A DNA stretch of 54,692 bases from Pseudidiomarina sediminum DSM 21906 (GCF_000423165.1 NZ_AUHL01000009.1:1-54692), one strand, 5' to 3'; counted from the stretch's first letter, positions 37,201 to 47,454 are shown. The notes: generated by a model not told the origin, from the letters alone. Numbers and translations are program-made.

Positions 37201-39411
37201 GACAAGCGCTGATTGAATTTCAGCAGCACTCCAATCTGGGTGCGCTTGACGAAGTAATGCCAAAGCTCCCGCAGCATGTGGCGACGCCATTGAGGTACCA
37301 CTTAGAAAAGTGTAATCACCGGTCACGCCAACTTGCGCAAACGGGTGTTCATCTGACCAAGCAGCGTAAATGTTTACCCCTGGCGCTGATACTGCAGGGA
37401 TCAGTGCTTCTGGTGTCGAAGGGCTTGGCCCACGCGATGAAAACGGCGCCAGCTTGTCAACTTCATCGGCAATCACATAGCTGTCCATCAAGGTCGGTTG
37501 AATAGTGAGCTGATGTCCCTTACCGTTGTTGGTTAACCACTTTTTCAAACCATAGTAGCTGTTACTTGCATCGCCGTTCCAGGCACCACTACTGATGTGA
37601 ATCGCTGGTAGTGCGTAAACTGAAGTGTAACTAATAGGGTCGGACCAACCATAGTTATAGAGCACGAAACCATCGGCTCCGCCTGCAGCGATATTGGTTG
37701 CTTTTAAGTTCCGCGCCACACCATTAGGATCATTGAGGTTATCGCGCGCGCAGACCACAATGGTTTTTGCATCCTGCCCGGTCATGGTGATCAAACTGCC
37801 ATCAGGATAGACATCAAAAGTGCCAGGCGCATATTTTTCACGGCAGTAGGCGTCATACTCACCATAAATGTTCGGGTAGTCTTCAGCTTTTACGACAACG
37901 CCAGTTACCCCGGTTTCATTCACACCACCACCGGTGAGCGACGACCATTTAGGCAACTGCCCGGCATCGGCGCTATTAACAAAACCAGGGTCAACGGCGC
38001 TGGTTTCAACGATGACTTCACGGCCATGCGAGGTTGCAGCGACATTCAATAACCATGGCGAGGCGTGATCAATCGCGCCAAACATTTCTTCGTATTGACC
38101 TGATTGACCAGAGTTCCCCGCTGCGGCAGCAACCAAGATGCCAGCTTTGCGTGCGCCGAGAAAGGCGATTTCTAGCGCATCACTCCAAGGGTGGCTATCT
38201 TGACCACCGATAGAAAAGTTAATGACATCGACGCCATCAGCAATCGCGTCTTCAATACTTGCCAGTAACGCCTCACCTGGGCAACCTTGAACAAGCTCCG
38301 ACGCAGGCTGACAAACTTGGTAGGAAATAATATTTGCCCGCGGCGCAACACCGCTAAGCTGTGGGAAGAAGTCACTCGCTAATACCTGACCATCACTGGC
38401 ATTGCTCACTTCTGGGGCCGATAACGGTGCATTGTATTGAATATTACCAGCGACAGTTGACGCAACATGCGTGCCGTGACCGTGATAATCTTCCCCGACT
38501 GGAGCTGCAACGCCGCCAAGTTCACCGGTCACATAGGTATCAGTTAGTACTGGATAGCTGCGCATCCCAATTAATTTATCGTTACAGCGATCGGCGTACT
38601 CCGTTAAGGCACAATCACCGACATAGTTGCCACTTCCAAAAGGGTTCGTGTGACGATAGCCGGTCGCATCTACCGCTTGAAACGCTGGATGATCAGAGTT
38701 AATCCCTGAATCAATAACGCCAACAATCAAACCTTCACCCTTCATGTTGACGCCGGCCGTTGCTTGTCCGGACCAAATCGCATCTGCTTCGATAAGTTAC
38801 GGGCCAACATCGGTGTGCATCTGATAGGTTTTCGCGCGTTGCACTGAAGCAACTTGCGGGTGCTTCGCCACGAGCGCCGCACGGTCTTGATCAAGCGTGA
38901 CCGTAAAGGCATTGAGTGCGGTGGTGAACTGCTGTCGCATCGGTGAACTTCCCACCGCCATAGCAAGTTCTGAGAAGGTCTGGCGTTGTTGCTGCAGCAA
39001 ACGTGACTGCGCCTGACTAACTTCCTGTGACACAGCTCGGCCTGCTACGAAGAGCTTTCCGGCTGCATCACGCTTGGCTTGCGTGGTCGTTGAAAAACGC
39101 TGGTTGACCAATGCCGCACCACGCAAACGCACTACGTAGACATGCTCACCGGTGATTTCAGGCTCATAGACGAACTTTTCAGTTTGTCGGTTGAGTTGCA
39201 CGTTTAACCCATTTTGGCGCTGAACGCTGTAGCCTTGCGCTTCACCGCTTAGGCTTTGTTCAATAATTTGCGCTGGGTTAATATCGGGCGCCTGAAGATG
39301 GTGTCGTTTTCCCGCTGCAGGCTGTACATCGGAGACTGCAGCACTGAGACTCCCCGTGCTATACAACGCAGCGAGGACCGCTGTTGTTATCATTTTTGTT
39401 TTCACGATCAA
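34267..39411 (-). pseudogene. Large S8 subtilisin-like cell-surface protease interrupted by an in-frame TAA
   Basis: One reading frame from ATG 39411 to 34267 would give 1714 codons, but a TAA at 38799-38797 splits it into 204 and 1492 codons. The first part has a signal peptide (ends SLSAAV) and an inhibitor I9 propeptide. The frame continues without shift through LIEADAIWSGQ into the catalytic domain. In the downstream ORF numbering the triad is Asp12 (VIDSG), His90 (GHGTH) and Ser485 (GTSMASP). A PA-type insert lies before Ser485. Fibronectin-like and cadherin-like Ig repeats follow. The C-terminus is a Pro/Ser linker, a hydrophobic helix and RRRLN, a GlyGly-CTERM-like sorting tail. No other defects occur in 5.1 kb. 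Confidence 0.85.
38797..38799 (-). other. In-frame TAA between propeptide and catalytic domain
   Basis: On the minus strand the codons read GTT GGC CCG TAA CTT ATC GAA GCA, that is V-G-P-stop-L-I-E-A. Frame is identical on both sides. A single-base change from GAA, CAA or AAA would explain it. The next ATG (38745) has no Shine-Dalgarno, so independent translation of the 1492-residue part is not obvious. Confidence 0.9.
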
Positions 39412-39515
39412 CTTCCTAAATTTTTATTGGTTGAAGTGCCTACCGGCTTAACTTGGTTTAAACCTGTGGCTAAATGATAAGAACATGGACGTGCAATTTT
39501 TCACCAACGGATTCG

Positions 39516-39548
39516 TGTAGCTTTTTGTAATTTGTAGCTTTTTGTAGC
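39516..39548. repeat. Direct repeats TGTAGCTTTTTGTA with 17-bp period, candidate regulator site
   Basis: Two perfect 14-bp copies occur at 39516-39529 and 39533-39546. A third TGTAGC starts at 39543. The copies lie about 85-115 bp before mipA and 105 bp before the divergent protease gene, the only >200-bp gap around this cassette. OmpR-type regulators bind direct repeats, so this may be the operator of the response regulator encoded downstream (inference). Confidence 0.5.
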
Positions 39549-39632
39549 AAAATCGGCGGTGAGTAACGACATTTATCGATCGAAGCGATAGAGTGTTTTT
39601 CGATCAAAATTTTAGTTAGTGAAGAATCTGGT

Positions 39633-40481
39633 ATGACAGTGCGACTGGTCCTCTTATTACTGCTCTGGGTACCCTTACCCGCTCTCGCTCAGCCAACGGC
39701 AGCAACACCCGCAACACAGCTCGCGGACGTTGGTGAGGGGCATCTCTCAGTCGCCTTGGGATATGGCTATATCGAAAACCCACGGGTTCAATCTGACGGA
39801 GCGAATACTTACCTGCTACCAAGTGTTTCCTATTATGGTGAGCGCTTTTACCTTGAAAATACGACGCTTGGCTACAGCCTTTACGAAGGTGAGCGGGTTC
39901 TGCTTGACCTACAGTCGAAACTGAATGAAGACGCCTTTCATTTTGAAATCGACGGGCTGAAAAACGTTCTTTTAAGTGAAGTACTAGGCTACGCTCCTAT
40001 TGCGGCCACCGGCCCGCTTGAGCCAAAGCAACCACGCACCGATGTCAGCCGCCGCTTATCCTATATGGTCGGGTTACATGCGCTGATGCCAACCCGCTTT
40101 GGTAACCTTTCGTTTGGCGCTTACCAGGATATTACTTCGGTGCATAACGGCCACGAACTGCAAGCGAAGTTCAATCGTACCTTTACATTCGAACGCTGGG
40201 CCTTTGCCGTTGAGGCCGGCCTCACTTATAAAAGCAACGAACTCCTCAATTACTACTATGCGGTTATGCCCAGCGATCGTGACCACTACCAACGTCACTA
40301 CGCCGATGATAACCGTTTAAGTCATCACCTTCGTCTTATTACTAAAGTGCCATTGAGCGAACGCTGGAATGCGGTCGCTGTTGTCGAATACAACGGTCTC
40401 GCCGAAGCAATTCAGCGCAGCCGGCTCATTGAAGAGCGCAGCTACCTAGGGGCATTTTTCGGATTTAGCTATGATTTCTAA
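39633..40481 (+). CDS. MipA/OmpV family outer-membrane protein
   Basis: The 282-residue protein has a signal peptide (ends PALAQ) and alternating beta strands, ending in FGFSYDF, the C-terminal aromatic typical of outer-membrane beta-barrels. MipA/OmpV features include SVALGYGYIENP near the N-terminus, LPSVSYYGERFYLE, and RFGNLSFGAYQDITSVHNGHE. It is the first gene of an operon with DUF3019 and a two-component system, so its level is probably set by that system. The stop overlaps the next gene by 11 bp. Confidence 0.85.
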   Translation: MTVRLVLLLLLWVPLPALAQPTAATPATQLADVGEGHLSVALGYGYIENPRVQSDGANTYLLPSVSYYGERFYLENTTLGYSLYEGERVLLDLQSKLNEDAFHFEIDGLKNVLLSEVLGYAPIAATGPLEPKQPRTDVSRRLSYMVGLHALMPTRFGNLSFGAYQDITSVHNGHELQAKFNRTFTFERWAFAVEAGLTYKSNELLNYYYAVMPSDRDHYQRHYADDNRLSHHLRLITKVPLSERWNAVAVVEYNGLAEAIQRSRLIEERSYLGAFFGFSYDF

Positions 40482-40884
40482 GTTCTCTCATAGTGTGCTT
40501 ATCTCCGTTGCGACGAGGTTAGTCTTGGTTCTAATTGTCGTTGCATCCTGTAGCGTCTACGCAGATCCAACCTCCTTGCAGTTGCGCCCTCGTGTCTGTG
40601 TCACCAACGCAGAAGCTCCGAGCTGCGAAACAACCATTGAGGTGAAGTATCCACAACGCTTAGAGCCGCCCTTCTGCCTAATCATGAATCACACCCAAGC
40701 CGTTCATTGCAGCGAGGAGGCTGTGCCTTTTCTGCAATTAAAAGTTCCGGTGATGAGTGCAAAAAGCGTGCTCTTTGAGTTACAAGACGACCATGGCAAT
40801 GTTATCGCTGCAAGTACCCTGCAGGTCGCACAGCACACCCCCCCGAAACGTATCCGCCGCGGTATTGGTTGGAATATTCTATGA
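40471..40884 (+). CDS. DUF3019 family exported protein
   Basis: This 137-residue protein has a hydrophobic signal region ending SVYADP. The mature part has four Cys (RVCVTN, PSCETT, PFCLIM, HCSEE), likely two disulfides, and ends in a basic segment PPKRIRRGIGWNIL. The pattern and position fit DUF3019, a small periplasmic family that co-occurs with MipA and a two-component pair in Alteromonadales. The family name comes from recall of this context. It overlaps the response regulator start by 4 bp (ATGA). Confidence 0.7.
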   Translation: MISKFSHSVLISVATRLVLVLIVVASCSVYADPTSLQLRPRVCVTNAEAPSCETTIEVKYPQRLEPPFCLIMNHTQAVHCSEEAVPFLQLKVPVMSAKSVLFELQDDHGNVIAASTLQVAQHTPPKRIRRGIGWNIL

Positions 40885-41573
40885 CACGAGAACGCCCAAA
40901 CATTGTCCTCATTGAAGATGACGTGAGCTTAGCGCACCTTACAGAGACTTACCTTGAACAAAATAGTATGACGGTAAGCAGCTTTGACTCTATCGAAAAG
41001 GCGCTTAAACGCAGACTTGATGCCCCCGCAGATTTAATAGTGTGCGACGTAATGCTGCCCGGCGTATCAGGCTTTCAAGGTCTCAAATTACTCGTACGAC
41101 ACTTTGAATGCCCAGTTCTTTTTCTTACCGCGCGAACGGACGATGACGATCAAATCACCGGTTTAGAGCTTGGAGCTTGCGATTACATCACCAAACCCGT
41201 TGCGCCCTCGGTGCTGCTCGCAAAAATCAAAGCGAACTTAAGAAAATCAAGTTATCACCCGCATCACGCGTTCTCAGTGGGAGAGTTAACGTTAAATCCC
41301 GCTACGCATGTATTTTCTGTAGGTGACATTCACTGTCGCCTCACGACCAAAGATTTCGCCCTAATGCAATTGTTCGCGATGAATTTTGGCCAAACACTCT
41401 CCCGAGAATACTTATTTGAAACCTATTTAGGACGCCCCTACAACGGTCTTGATCGCGCCATTGACCTCAAAATAAGCCGCTTGCGAAAGCGCTTACAAAG
41501 CACCGCTGAAGGGATCATCGATATCGTCACCGTCCACGGCGAAGGATACCGTCTTTGTATAGGTTCCAACTAA
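40881..41573 (+). CDS. OmpR-family response regulator
   Basis: ATG at 40881 gives 230 residues. Receiver domain: acidic DD pair in LIEDDVS, phospho-acceptor Asp56 in VCDVMLPG, Thr in FLTART and Lys in ITKPV. The C-terminal winged helix (about 130-230) contains RLTTKDFALMQLFAMN and DLKISRLRKRL. It is encoded directly before its histidine kinase (1-bp gap). Confidence 0.93.
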   Translation: MTRERPNIVLIEDDVSLAHLTETYLEQNSMTVSSFDSIEKALKRRLDAPADLIVCDVMLPGVSGFQGLKLLVRHFECPVLFLTARTDDDDQITGLELGACDYITKPVAPSVLLAKIKANLRKSSYHPHHAFSVGELTLNPATHVFSVGDIHCRLTTKDFALMQLFAMNFGQTLSREYLFETYLGRPYNGLDRAIDLKISRLRKRLQSTAEGIIDIVTVHGEGYRLCIGSN

Positions 41574-41574
41574 A

Positions 41575-42762
41575 ATGAAAACACGCTTTGCCAAGCTGAT
41601 CCTCTCTCTGGTTGTATTGTCGGTGGGGTTGTATGCAGCCTTTGATCAACTCCTCGCCTCACATCACCCTGACAACGGTAAATATCTCATTAGTATCGAC
41701 CAACTGGTTCCTCGCGATGGCACCAATGTGCGTATTAGCACGCTCGATGCAGATGAAGTCGCTTTCCCACAAGAGTTACAACATAAACTCTACGCCGGCC
41801 AAACCGTAGCCCTTAAGTACACTGACGATCAGCTGTACTACTACCGCCAAGACGCTCAAGGCCAACTTACCGAGATCGGCCCAATTCGTGCAGAAGGCGC
41901 AAGTTATGGACTGTTAAGCAGTGTCATTATCGCGTTTTATTTAGGACTCATTCTTATCGTCTTGGCGCTTATTGGACCCGTTTTTAGAGATTTACACGTT
42001 CTGCAAAAACAAGCCAAGCGATTTGGTAAAAAGCCGCAACCCTTACCCATGAGCGTCGCTGCCTCATCTACAATCGCCCCCTTGGCTGAAACCTTTAGCC
42101 GTATGTCGAAGCAAGTGGCCAGCTACGTGCATGCCCACAAAACCTTGTCACAAACTATTTCACATGAAGTGCGCACGCCCCTTGCTCGAATGCGTTTTGC
42201 TCTTGAGCTCGAAGCACAGCAACAACGTTCGAATTACCTTGAGCAAATGCACCAAGATCTTGATGAAATAGAGTTGCTGGCGACCAGTTACTTAACCTTT
42301 GCGCGGCTCGACTATCTGGGCCAGAAAACCTATAAAAACTTTAATCTACAGCGCTTCACCACGACCATTGCCGAAGGCTTCAACCTCTACCCGCACGCCT
42401 GCGTGCTCACCTACGGCTGTACCGGAGAAACAGCCCAAGGTGATCGGCAGGCGCTGAAAATACTCTGTCAAAATTTGATTACGAATGCATTCCGCTACGC
42501 CGCCAGTGAAGTTCGTCTGATCACCAAAGCGACGGAAACACACTGTGAAATCGTGGTCGAGGACGATGGTCCAGGGTTACCCGAAGGAGTTGCCATTTTT
42601 TCAGAATTTGAAGCGCAACAAAGTTCGGGGTTCGGGCTTGGACTCTTTATCGTCAAACAAGTGGCCTTGTGGCATGAAGCAGAGCTACTCTCAGGTAGCT
42701 CTGAGCGTTTGGGCGGCGCCAAATTTACGGTCCGTTGGCGCAAGCAACCGCAATTTATTTAG
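41575..42762 (+). CDS. Sensor histidine kinase
   Basis: The 395-residue membrane kinase has TM1 at about 5-25, a periplasmic sensor of about 80 residues and TM2 at about 110-135. The H box SHEVRTPLARM contains phospho-acceptor His197. N box QNLITNAFRYA, G1 EDDGPGLPEG and G2 GFGLGLFIVKQV follow. No PAS domain is seen. The signal is unknown; the short periplasmic domain and the envelope gene partners suggest an envelope or antimicrobial cue. The stop overlaps the convergent deoD stop by 8 bp. Confidence 0.92.
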   Translation: MKTRFAKLILSLVVLSVGLYAAFDQLLASHHPDNGKYLISIDQLVPRDGTNVRISTLDADEVAFPQELQHKLYAGQTVALKYTDDQLYYYRQDAQGQLTEIGPIRAEGASYGLLSSVIIAFYLGLILIVLALIGPVFRDLHVLQKQAKRFGKKPQPLPMSVAASSTIAPLAETFSRMSKQVASYVHAHKTLSQTISHEVRTPLARMRFALELEAQQQRSNYLEQMHQDLDEIELLATSYLTFARLDYLGQKTYKNFNLQRFTTTIAEGFNLYPHACVLTYGCTGETAQGDRQALKILCQNLITNAFRYAASEVRLITKATETHCEIVVEDDGPGLPEGVAIFSEFEAQQSSGFGLGLFIVKQVALWHEAELLSGSSERLGGAKFTVRWRKQPQFI

Positions 42763-43483
42763 TGGTTGCTGGTGACGAGGGGTGCAACGCAGCAAGCGTG
42801 AGTGCAATCATCTCATTAAAGCTCGTTTGCCGTGCTTCACTCGAGAGCTGCTCGCCAGTTAGAATGTGATCTGACACCGTAAGTACCGTGAGCGCTTGCA
42901 CTTGGTAACGACTCGCAACGCCGTATAAACCAGCGGCCTCCATCTCAACAGCCAACACACCCATCCGCTGTAGCATGGGGATCAGCGCGTCGCCGCCATC
43001 ATAAAAACTATCCGTTGAAAACACCTGTCCTACCACGCTATCACGACGCTGCGCGTCGGTGGCATTGAGAAACTGTTGCACAAGGCGCGGACTAGCACAG
43101 GCGGCAAAGTCATAACCACCGAATTGGTTTCGGTTCATATTGGAGTCGGTGCTTGCGCTGTTGGCAATCACTAAATCATTGAGTTTTAATGCGTGCTGAA
43201 CTGCGCCACAACTGCCGACGCGCACTAAACGCTGCACCCCATAATGGCGCACCAACTCCGTCGCATAAATCGCACACGACGGCATTCCCATCCCAGTGCC
43301 CATGACCGAAACCCGATGCCCCTGGTAGAAACCAGTGAAGCCAAGCATATTACGAACATCGGTAACACATTGACTATCGGTAAGAAAATTCTCAGCAATA
43401 TACTTTGCGCGTAAAGGATCGCCTGGCAATAAACATGTTGCGGCAAAAGCATCATCCGCGGCATTGATGTGGGGGGTAGCCAA
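42755..43483 (-). CDS. deoD: Purine-nucleoside phosphorylase DeoD (TTG start)
   Basis: The start is TTG at 43483: the product then begins (M)ATPHINAADDAF, the conserved DeoD N-terminus, and AAGGA lies 8 nt upstream. No in-frame ATG fits. The 242 residues include LPGDPLRAKYIAE, VGSCGA and the catalytic EMEAAGLYGVA. It cleaves purine (deoxy)nucleosides with phosphate. It is the last gene of the deo operon. Confidence 0.95.
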   Translation of the reverse strand: MATPHINAADDAFAATCLLPGDPLRAKYIAENFLTDSQCVTDVRNMLGFTGFYQGHRVSVMGTGMGMPSCAIYATELVRHYGVQRLVRVGSCGAVQHALKLNDLVIANSASTDSNMNRNQFGGYDFAACASPRLVQQFLNATDAQRRDSVVGQVFSTDSFYDGGDALIPMLQRMGVLAVEMEAAGLYGVASRYQVQALTVLTVSDHILTGEQLSSEARQTSFNEMIALTLAALHPSSPATTK

Positions 43484-43502
43484 AGATTCATTCCTTCTCA
43501 AA

Positions 43503-44729
43503 TTAAAGTCGTGGAGGAAGCATAGATGTACCATAGTTCATCGGTTCTAAGCCAAACAGATCAGCAATACTTTGACCTATATCAGCAAAGCTCTCACGCT
43601 TACCTAGTTCATGGGCAGGCAAATTTTTGCCATACATCAACACCGGTACAAACTCACGCGTATGATCGGTGCCGGGCCACGTTGGGTCACAACCATGGTC
43701 AGCAGACAAAAAGAGCACATCATCTTGCTCCAACGCTTCCAACACCCGAGGCAACAACCGATCAAAGGTTTCTAGCGCGCGCGCGTAACCAGAAACATCA
43801 CGGCGGTGCCCGTAAAGCGTGTCAAAGTCCACAAGATTGGTAAAAATGAGACTACGTTGCGGTGCTTGGCGCATCACAGCTAAGGTTTTCTCCAGCAAAG
43901 CCTCTAAACCGTCGGCCTTATAGCTTTGCGTCAAGCCTTGATGAGCGAAGATATCTGCAATTTTACCGATGCTGATAACCTCGCCCCCACTCGCTTTAAG
44001 CTTGTCGAGCACCGTCGGTGCCGGTGGCGGCACAGCATAGTCTTTACGATTTGCGGTACGCGTAAAACCCGTGTCCGCGTTGCCAACAAAAGGACGCGCA
44101 ATAACACGACCGATGTTGTAGGGCTCCAATAACTCGCGCACCAATTGACAAAGCTCGTACAAGCGCTGCAAACCAAAGGTTTCTTCATGGCAGGCGATCT
44201 GAAACACCGAGTCTGCCGAGGTATAGACAATGGGCTGACCAGTGGCGCAGTGCTGATCTCCTAAGCGCGCAATGATTTCCGTGCCTGAAGCGTGACAATT
44301 ACCAAGCACACCAGGCAATTCTGCGGCAGCGATAATTCGATTTAGCAATTCTTCTGGAAACGATTGTTCTTTATTGAGGAAGTAACCCCATTCAAAAAGC
44401 ACTGGTACACCGGCCATTTCCCAATGCCCCGACGGAGTGTCTTTGCCGGAGGACAACTCTTGCGCCCAACCGTAGCGTCCATGAATCGCGGTAACCGTCG
44501 GTAATGATGGCGGCAGTCGTCCGGTAGCGCCGCGGCTCACTTCTCCTAGGCCTAGCGTCATTAAATTGGGAATATGGAGTGGGCCTTCACGCCCCTCATT
44601 CGCTTTCCCCGCAGCACAAAGCTCGGCAATATGACCAAAGGTATCTGCACCTTGGTCACCAAACTTCGCCGCATCCTCAGCAGCGCCAACACCAAATGAA
44701 TCCAAGACTAAAACGATTGCGCGCGCCAT
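43503..44729 (-). CDS. deoB: Phosphopentomutase
   Basis: This 408-residue alkaline-phosphatase-superfamily enzyme has metal site residues in VLDSFGVGA and SADHGCDPT...GTDHTRE, and the nucleophile Thr region [11 protein letters not shown]. It converts (deoxy)ribose 1-phosphate to 5-phosphate for DeoC. Location between deoA and deoD is the classical order. Confidence 0.97.
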   Translation of the reverse strand: MARAIVLVLDSFGVGAAEDAAKFGDQGADTFGHIAELCAAGKANEGREGPLHIPNLMTLGLGEVSRGATGRLPPSLPTVTAIHGRYGWAQELSSGKDTPSGHWEMAGVPVLFEWGYFLNKEQSFPEELLNRIIAAAELPGVLGNCHASGTEIIARLGDQHCATGQPIVYTSADSVFQIACHEETFGLQRLYELCQLVRELLEPYNIGRVIARPFVGNADTGFTRTANRKDYAVPPPAPTVLDKLKASGGEVISIGKIADIFAHQGLTQSYKADGLEALLEKTLAVMRQAPQRSLIFTNLVDFDTLYGHRRDVSGYARALETFDRLLPRVLEALEQDDVLFLSADHGCDPTWPGTDHTREFVPVLMYGKNLPAHELGKRESFADIGQSIADLFGLEPMNYGTSMLPPRL

Positions 44730-44743
44730 CTTTAATTCCTCAT

Positions 44744-46084
44744 CTATGCATCAGAAATACGACGATAAATCGCCGGCAACCTAGCAACCTTCTCCGCAGA
44801 AAAGTGAAATGCTTGCTGCACAGTTGCTGCTGCTTGTTGCCAAGCAGCTTCATCAGCAGCATACACCATGGCCAAAGGTGTCTGAGTATCCACTTGCTCC
44901 CCAACTTGCACGATAGCATCCAAGCCGACTTGGTAATTTAAAACGTCTTCACTGCGTTGCCGTCCACCTCCAAGTGCCACCACTGCGATCCCTAGCTGAC
45001 GCGTTGCAATCTGTGCAATCGTCGCCCCTTCGGCTAACTGTTCTTCAGTAGCAAATACCGGACGCGCCACCGGTGCTAATGGTAGATGCGCTTCGGTACG
45101 TTCCAACAGGTCGGATGGACCACCAAGTGCGGCAACCATAGTGGCAAACTTCTCAGCAGCTTTACCATTCGCAAGCACGGTTTCAACTTTCTGTCGCGCT
45201 TCAACGAGGTTTGCAGCCAATCCGCCTTGCACCAACATTTCTGCAGTCAACGCCACGGTGATCTCATGCAAATTCGCAGAGCGATAGTCACCTTTGAGGT
45301 AAGCAATGGCCTCACGCACTTCCACCGCGTTCCCTGCTGAGCGCGCCAACACTTGATTCATGTCGGTAATCAAGGCTGACGTGCGCAAACCTGCACCTCG
45401 CGCGACACTCACTAGACTTGCCGCTAACTCTTCCGCACGCGTCAAGTCCGACATAATTGCGCCGTTGCCGCATTTGACGTCCAACACTAGTCCATCAAGG
45501 CCCGCAGCAAGCTTTTTCGATAAAATTGAAGCGGTAATCAAGGGCACTGATTCAACCGTTGCGGTGATATCACGCGTCGCATAAAAACGCTTGTCGGCGG
45601 GTGCTAAACTTCCGGTTTGACCAATGATGGCAACACCGACGTCCTTAACCACCTGTCGAAACTGGGTATCACTCGGCAGCGTTTGATAGTTCGGAATCGC
45701 GTCCATTTTGTCTAAGGTACCGCCAGTGTGTCCCAGGCCACGCCCGGAGATCATCGGGACATAACCACCACAGGCGGCAACGATGGGACCAAGCATAAGG
45801 CTAACGACATCACCGACACCACCGGTCGAATGCTTATCCAGTACGGGTCCATCAAGGGCCAAGTCGTGCCACTGTAGCACCTGCCCCGAATCACGCATGG
45901 CTTCGGTTAGCGCAACGCGCTCAGGCATCGTCATTCCCTGAAAATAAATCGCCATTGCTAAAGCTGAAATTTGACTCTCAGAAATACTTCCCGAGGTTAA
46001 GCCAGCGACAAAAAACTCTATCTCCGCGCGACTTAACGCTGCCCCGTCACGCTTGTGCCGAATAATTTCTTGCGGTAAATACAT
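44744..46084 (-). CDS. deoA: Thymidine phosphorylase
   Basis: The protein has 446 residues, with the phosphate-binding KHSTGGVGD and the substrate-site segment [15 protein letters not shown]. It cleaves thymidine and deoxyuridine to base and deoxyribose 1-phosphate. Start ATG 46084 overlaps the deoC stop by one base. Confidence 0.97.
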   Translation of the reverse strand: MYLPQEIIRHKRDGAALSRAEIEFFVAGLTSGSISESQISALAMAIYFQGMTMPERVALTEAMRDSGQVLQWHDLALDGPVLDKHSTGGVGDVVSLMLGPIVAACGGYVPMISGRGLGHTGGTLDKMDAIPNYQTLPSDTQFRQVVKDVGVAIIGQTGSLAPADKRFYATRDITATVESVPLITASILSKKLAAGLDGLVLDVKCGNGAIMSDLTRAEELAASLVSVARGAGLRTSALITDMNQVLARSAGNAVEVREAIAYLKGDYRSANLHEITVALTAEMLVQGGLAANLVEARQKVETVLANGKAAEKFATMVAALGGPSDLLERTEAHLPLAPVARPVFATEEQLAEGATIAQIATRQLGIAVVALGGGRQRSEDVLNYQVGLDAIVQVGEQVDTQTPLAMVYAADEAAWQQAAATVQQAFHFSAEKVARLPAIYRRISDA

Positions 46085-46863
46085 TAGTAATCAGCTCCTT
46101 GATCTGCTGCTAGCGTAACTCCCTCCAGCTCCTTTTTGAGATTGCCTAACAACCCGCTGGCACCAAACCGAAACGACTGAGGTTGCAAAAAGGCATCGCC
46201 CAAAATATCACGTGCCAGTTCAAGGTAAGCTATTGCGTCATCCAAAGTACGCACGCCTCCAGCGGCTTTAAATCCACAGCGACCACCGCTCTTTTGAATC
46301 GCTTCGAGCATAATTCGCGCTGCCGATAACGTTGCATTCACCTCAACTTTTCCGGTTGAGGTCTTAATAAAATCAGCCCCCGCAGCAATCGCCAACTCGC
46401 TAGCAGAACGAATCGCTTCAGGTGACGTTAACACGCCTGTTTCGAGAATAACTTTCAATAGCGCACGCTCACCACAGGCACTTTTGCACGCCACAATGAG
46501 ATCTCGTGCAAGCGTTGTATTACCGGCTAAAAATGCCTGATAAGGGAAGACAACGTCGACCTCATCCGCACCTACAGCGACGGCCCGCTCCGTCTCCGCT
46601 ACGGCACGAGCGACATCTTCATAACCACCAGGGAAGTTGGTTACCGTTGCAACCTTCACTTGCAGCAACCCGAGACGCTGCAATTCATGTTTCGCCCAAA
46701 CCACGAGTTCAGGGTGAACGCAAACGGCCGCAGGAAACACGTCAGCGACGTTTGCACTAGCACAGAGCTTAGTGATCGTTGCTGGCGTATCAGCTTGATT
46801 TAGCGAGGTTAAATCCATCAGCTGCAGAGCTAATGTTGCTTGTTCAATTCGATGGGTTGTCAT
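46084..46863 (-). CDS. deoC: Deoxyribose-phosphate aldolase
   Basis: This 259-residue class I aldolase has the Schiff-base Lys in [10 protein letters not shown] and the second active-site Lys in [11 protein letters not shown]. It splits deoxyribose 5-phosphate into acetaldehyde and glyceraldehyde 3-phosphate. It starts 3 bp after cdd. Confidence 0.97.
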   Translation of the reverse strand: MTTHRIEQATLALQLMDLTSLNQADTPATITKLCASANVADVFPAAVCVHPELVVWAKHELQRLGLLQVKVATVTNFPGGYEDVARAVAETERAVAVGADEVDVVFPYQAFLAGNTTLARDLIVACKSACGERALLKVILETGVLTSPEAIRSASELAIAAGADFIKTSTGKVEVNATLSAARIMLEAIQKSGGRCGFKAAGGVRTLDDAIAYLELARDILGDAFLQPQSFRFGASGLLGNLKKELEGVTLAADQGADY

Positions 46864-46866
46864 AGT

Positions 46867-47289
46867 TCATTCCCGATAAGCTGATACATCAAAATGAAAG
46901 GCATCAGGTAATAAGTCAGTGAGGCGCCATTGTTGCGACGCTTGTTCAGAAGTTGAGGTGATAAGGGTTTCCGGCTGCAGGAACTCGGCGAGCACTTGCC
47001 GGCAAGCGCCACACGGCGCGTACGCCTTTTGCCCTGGCGTGTAGACAACTACTGCGACAATATCCGCGCCGTTATAGCCCTCAGCAATCGCACGAAATAC
47101 AGCTGTTCGCTCGGCACAATTTGCCAAGCCATACGAAACATTCTCAACATTGCAGCCGGTGATAACGTTGCCGTTGCGCATGAGTAGCGCAGCACCAACC
47201 GCGAACTTACTATAAGGTACATACGCATTTTGACTGGCGCGAAATGCCGCGTCACGTAATGTTTTAAGCTGTTCAGTCTGCATGTTCAT
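46867..47289 (-). CDS. cdd: Cytidine deaminase (short tetrameric type)
   Basis: ATG at 47289 gives 140 residues; a longer frame to 47388 is unsupported. Zinc site: NCAERTAVF and PCGACRQV (one plus two Cys), with catalytic Glu in CAE. It deaminates cytidine and deoxycytidine, feeding the deo pathway. The short single-domain enzyme differs from the longer dimeric E. coli Cdd. It heads the cdd-deoC-deoA-deoB-deoD operon, downstream of a candidate CRP site. Confidence 0.94.
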   Translation of the reverse strand: MNMQTEQLKTLRDAAFRASQNAYVPYSKFAVGAALLMRNGNVITGCNVENVSYGLANCAERTAVFRAIAEGYNGADIVAVVVYTPGQKAYAPCGACRQVLAEFLQPETLITSTSEQASQQWRLTDLLPDAFHFDVSAYRE

Positions 47290-47339
47290 TGTGGTGTCAT
47301 ACCCTATCTTATGGGAGACCAGCTTACTCCTTTCAAGTG

Positions 47340-47355
47340 TTTGATCCAAGTCACA
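47340..47355 (-). promoter_or_regulatory. Candidate CRP site upstream of cdd-deo operon
   Basis: On the minus strand TGTGA-CTTGGA-TCAAA matches the CRP consensus TGTGA-N6-TCACA in nine of ten half-site bases. It lies 51 bp before the cdd start. CRP/CytR control of deo and cdd genes is established in enterobacteria; its operation here is inferred. Confidence 0.5.
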
Positions 47356-47454
47356 GAAGTGTCGAGAGAACGATGAAAGAATAGACAAGTACGCTCAAAG
47401 CGACTATATTTCAATTAATCCTAAATTAGCAACAACTAACACAAAGAGGTTTCT

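Noticed and set aside
38742-38966. Possible frameshift in the S8 protease
   Set aside because: The two halves are in the same frame. The interruption is one TAA codon, so no frameshift is needed.
34267-39411. CRISPR array or mobile-element ends around the protease
   Set aside because: No spaced identical repeats, terminal inverted repeats or transposase sequence were seen there or elsewhere in the window.
43225-43491. ATG at 43491 as deoD start
   Set aside because: It is out of frame with DeoD. The conserved N-terminus begins at the TTG at 43483.
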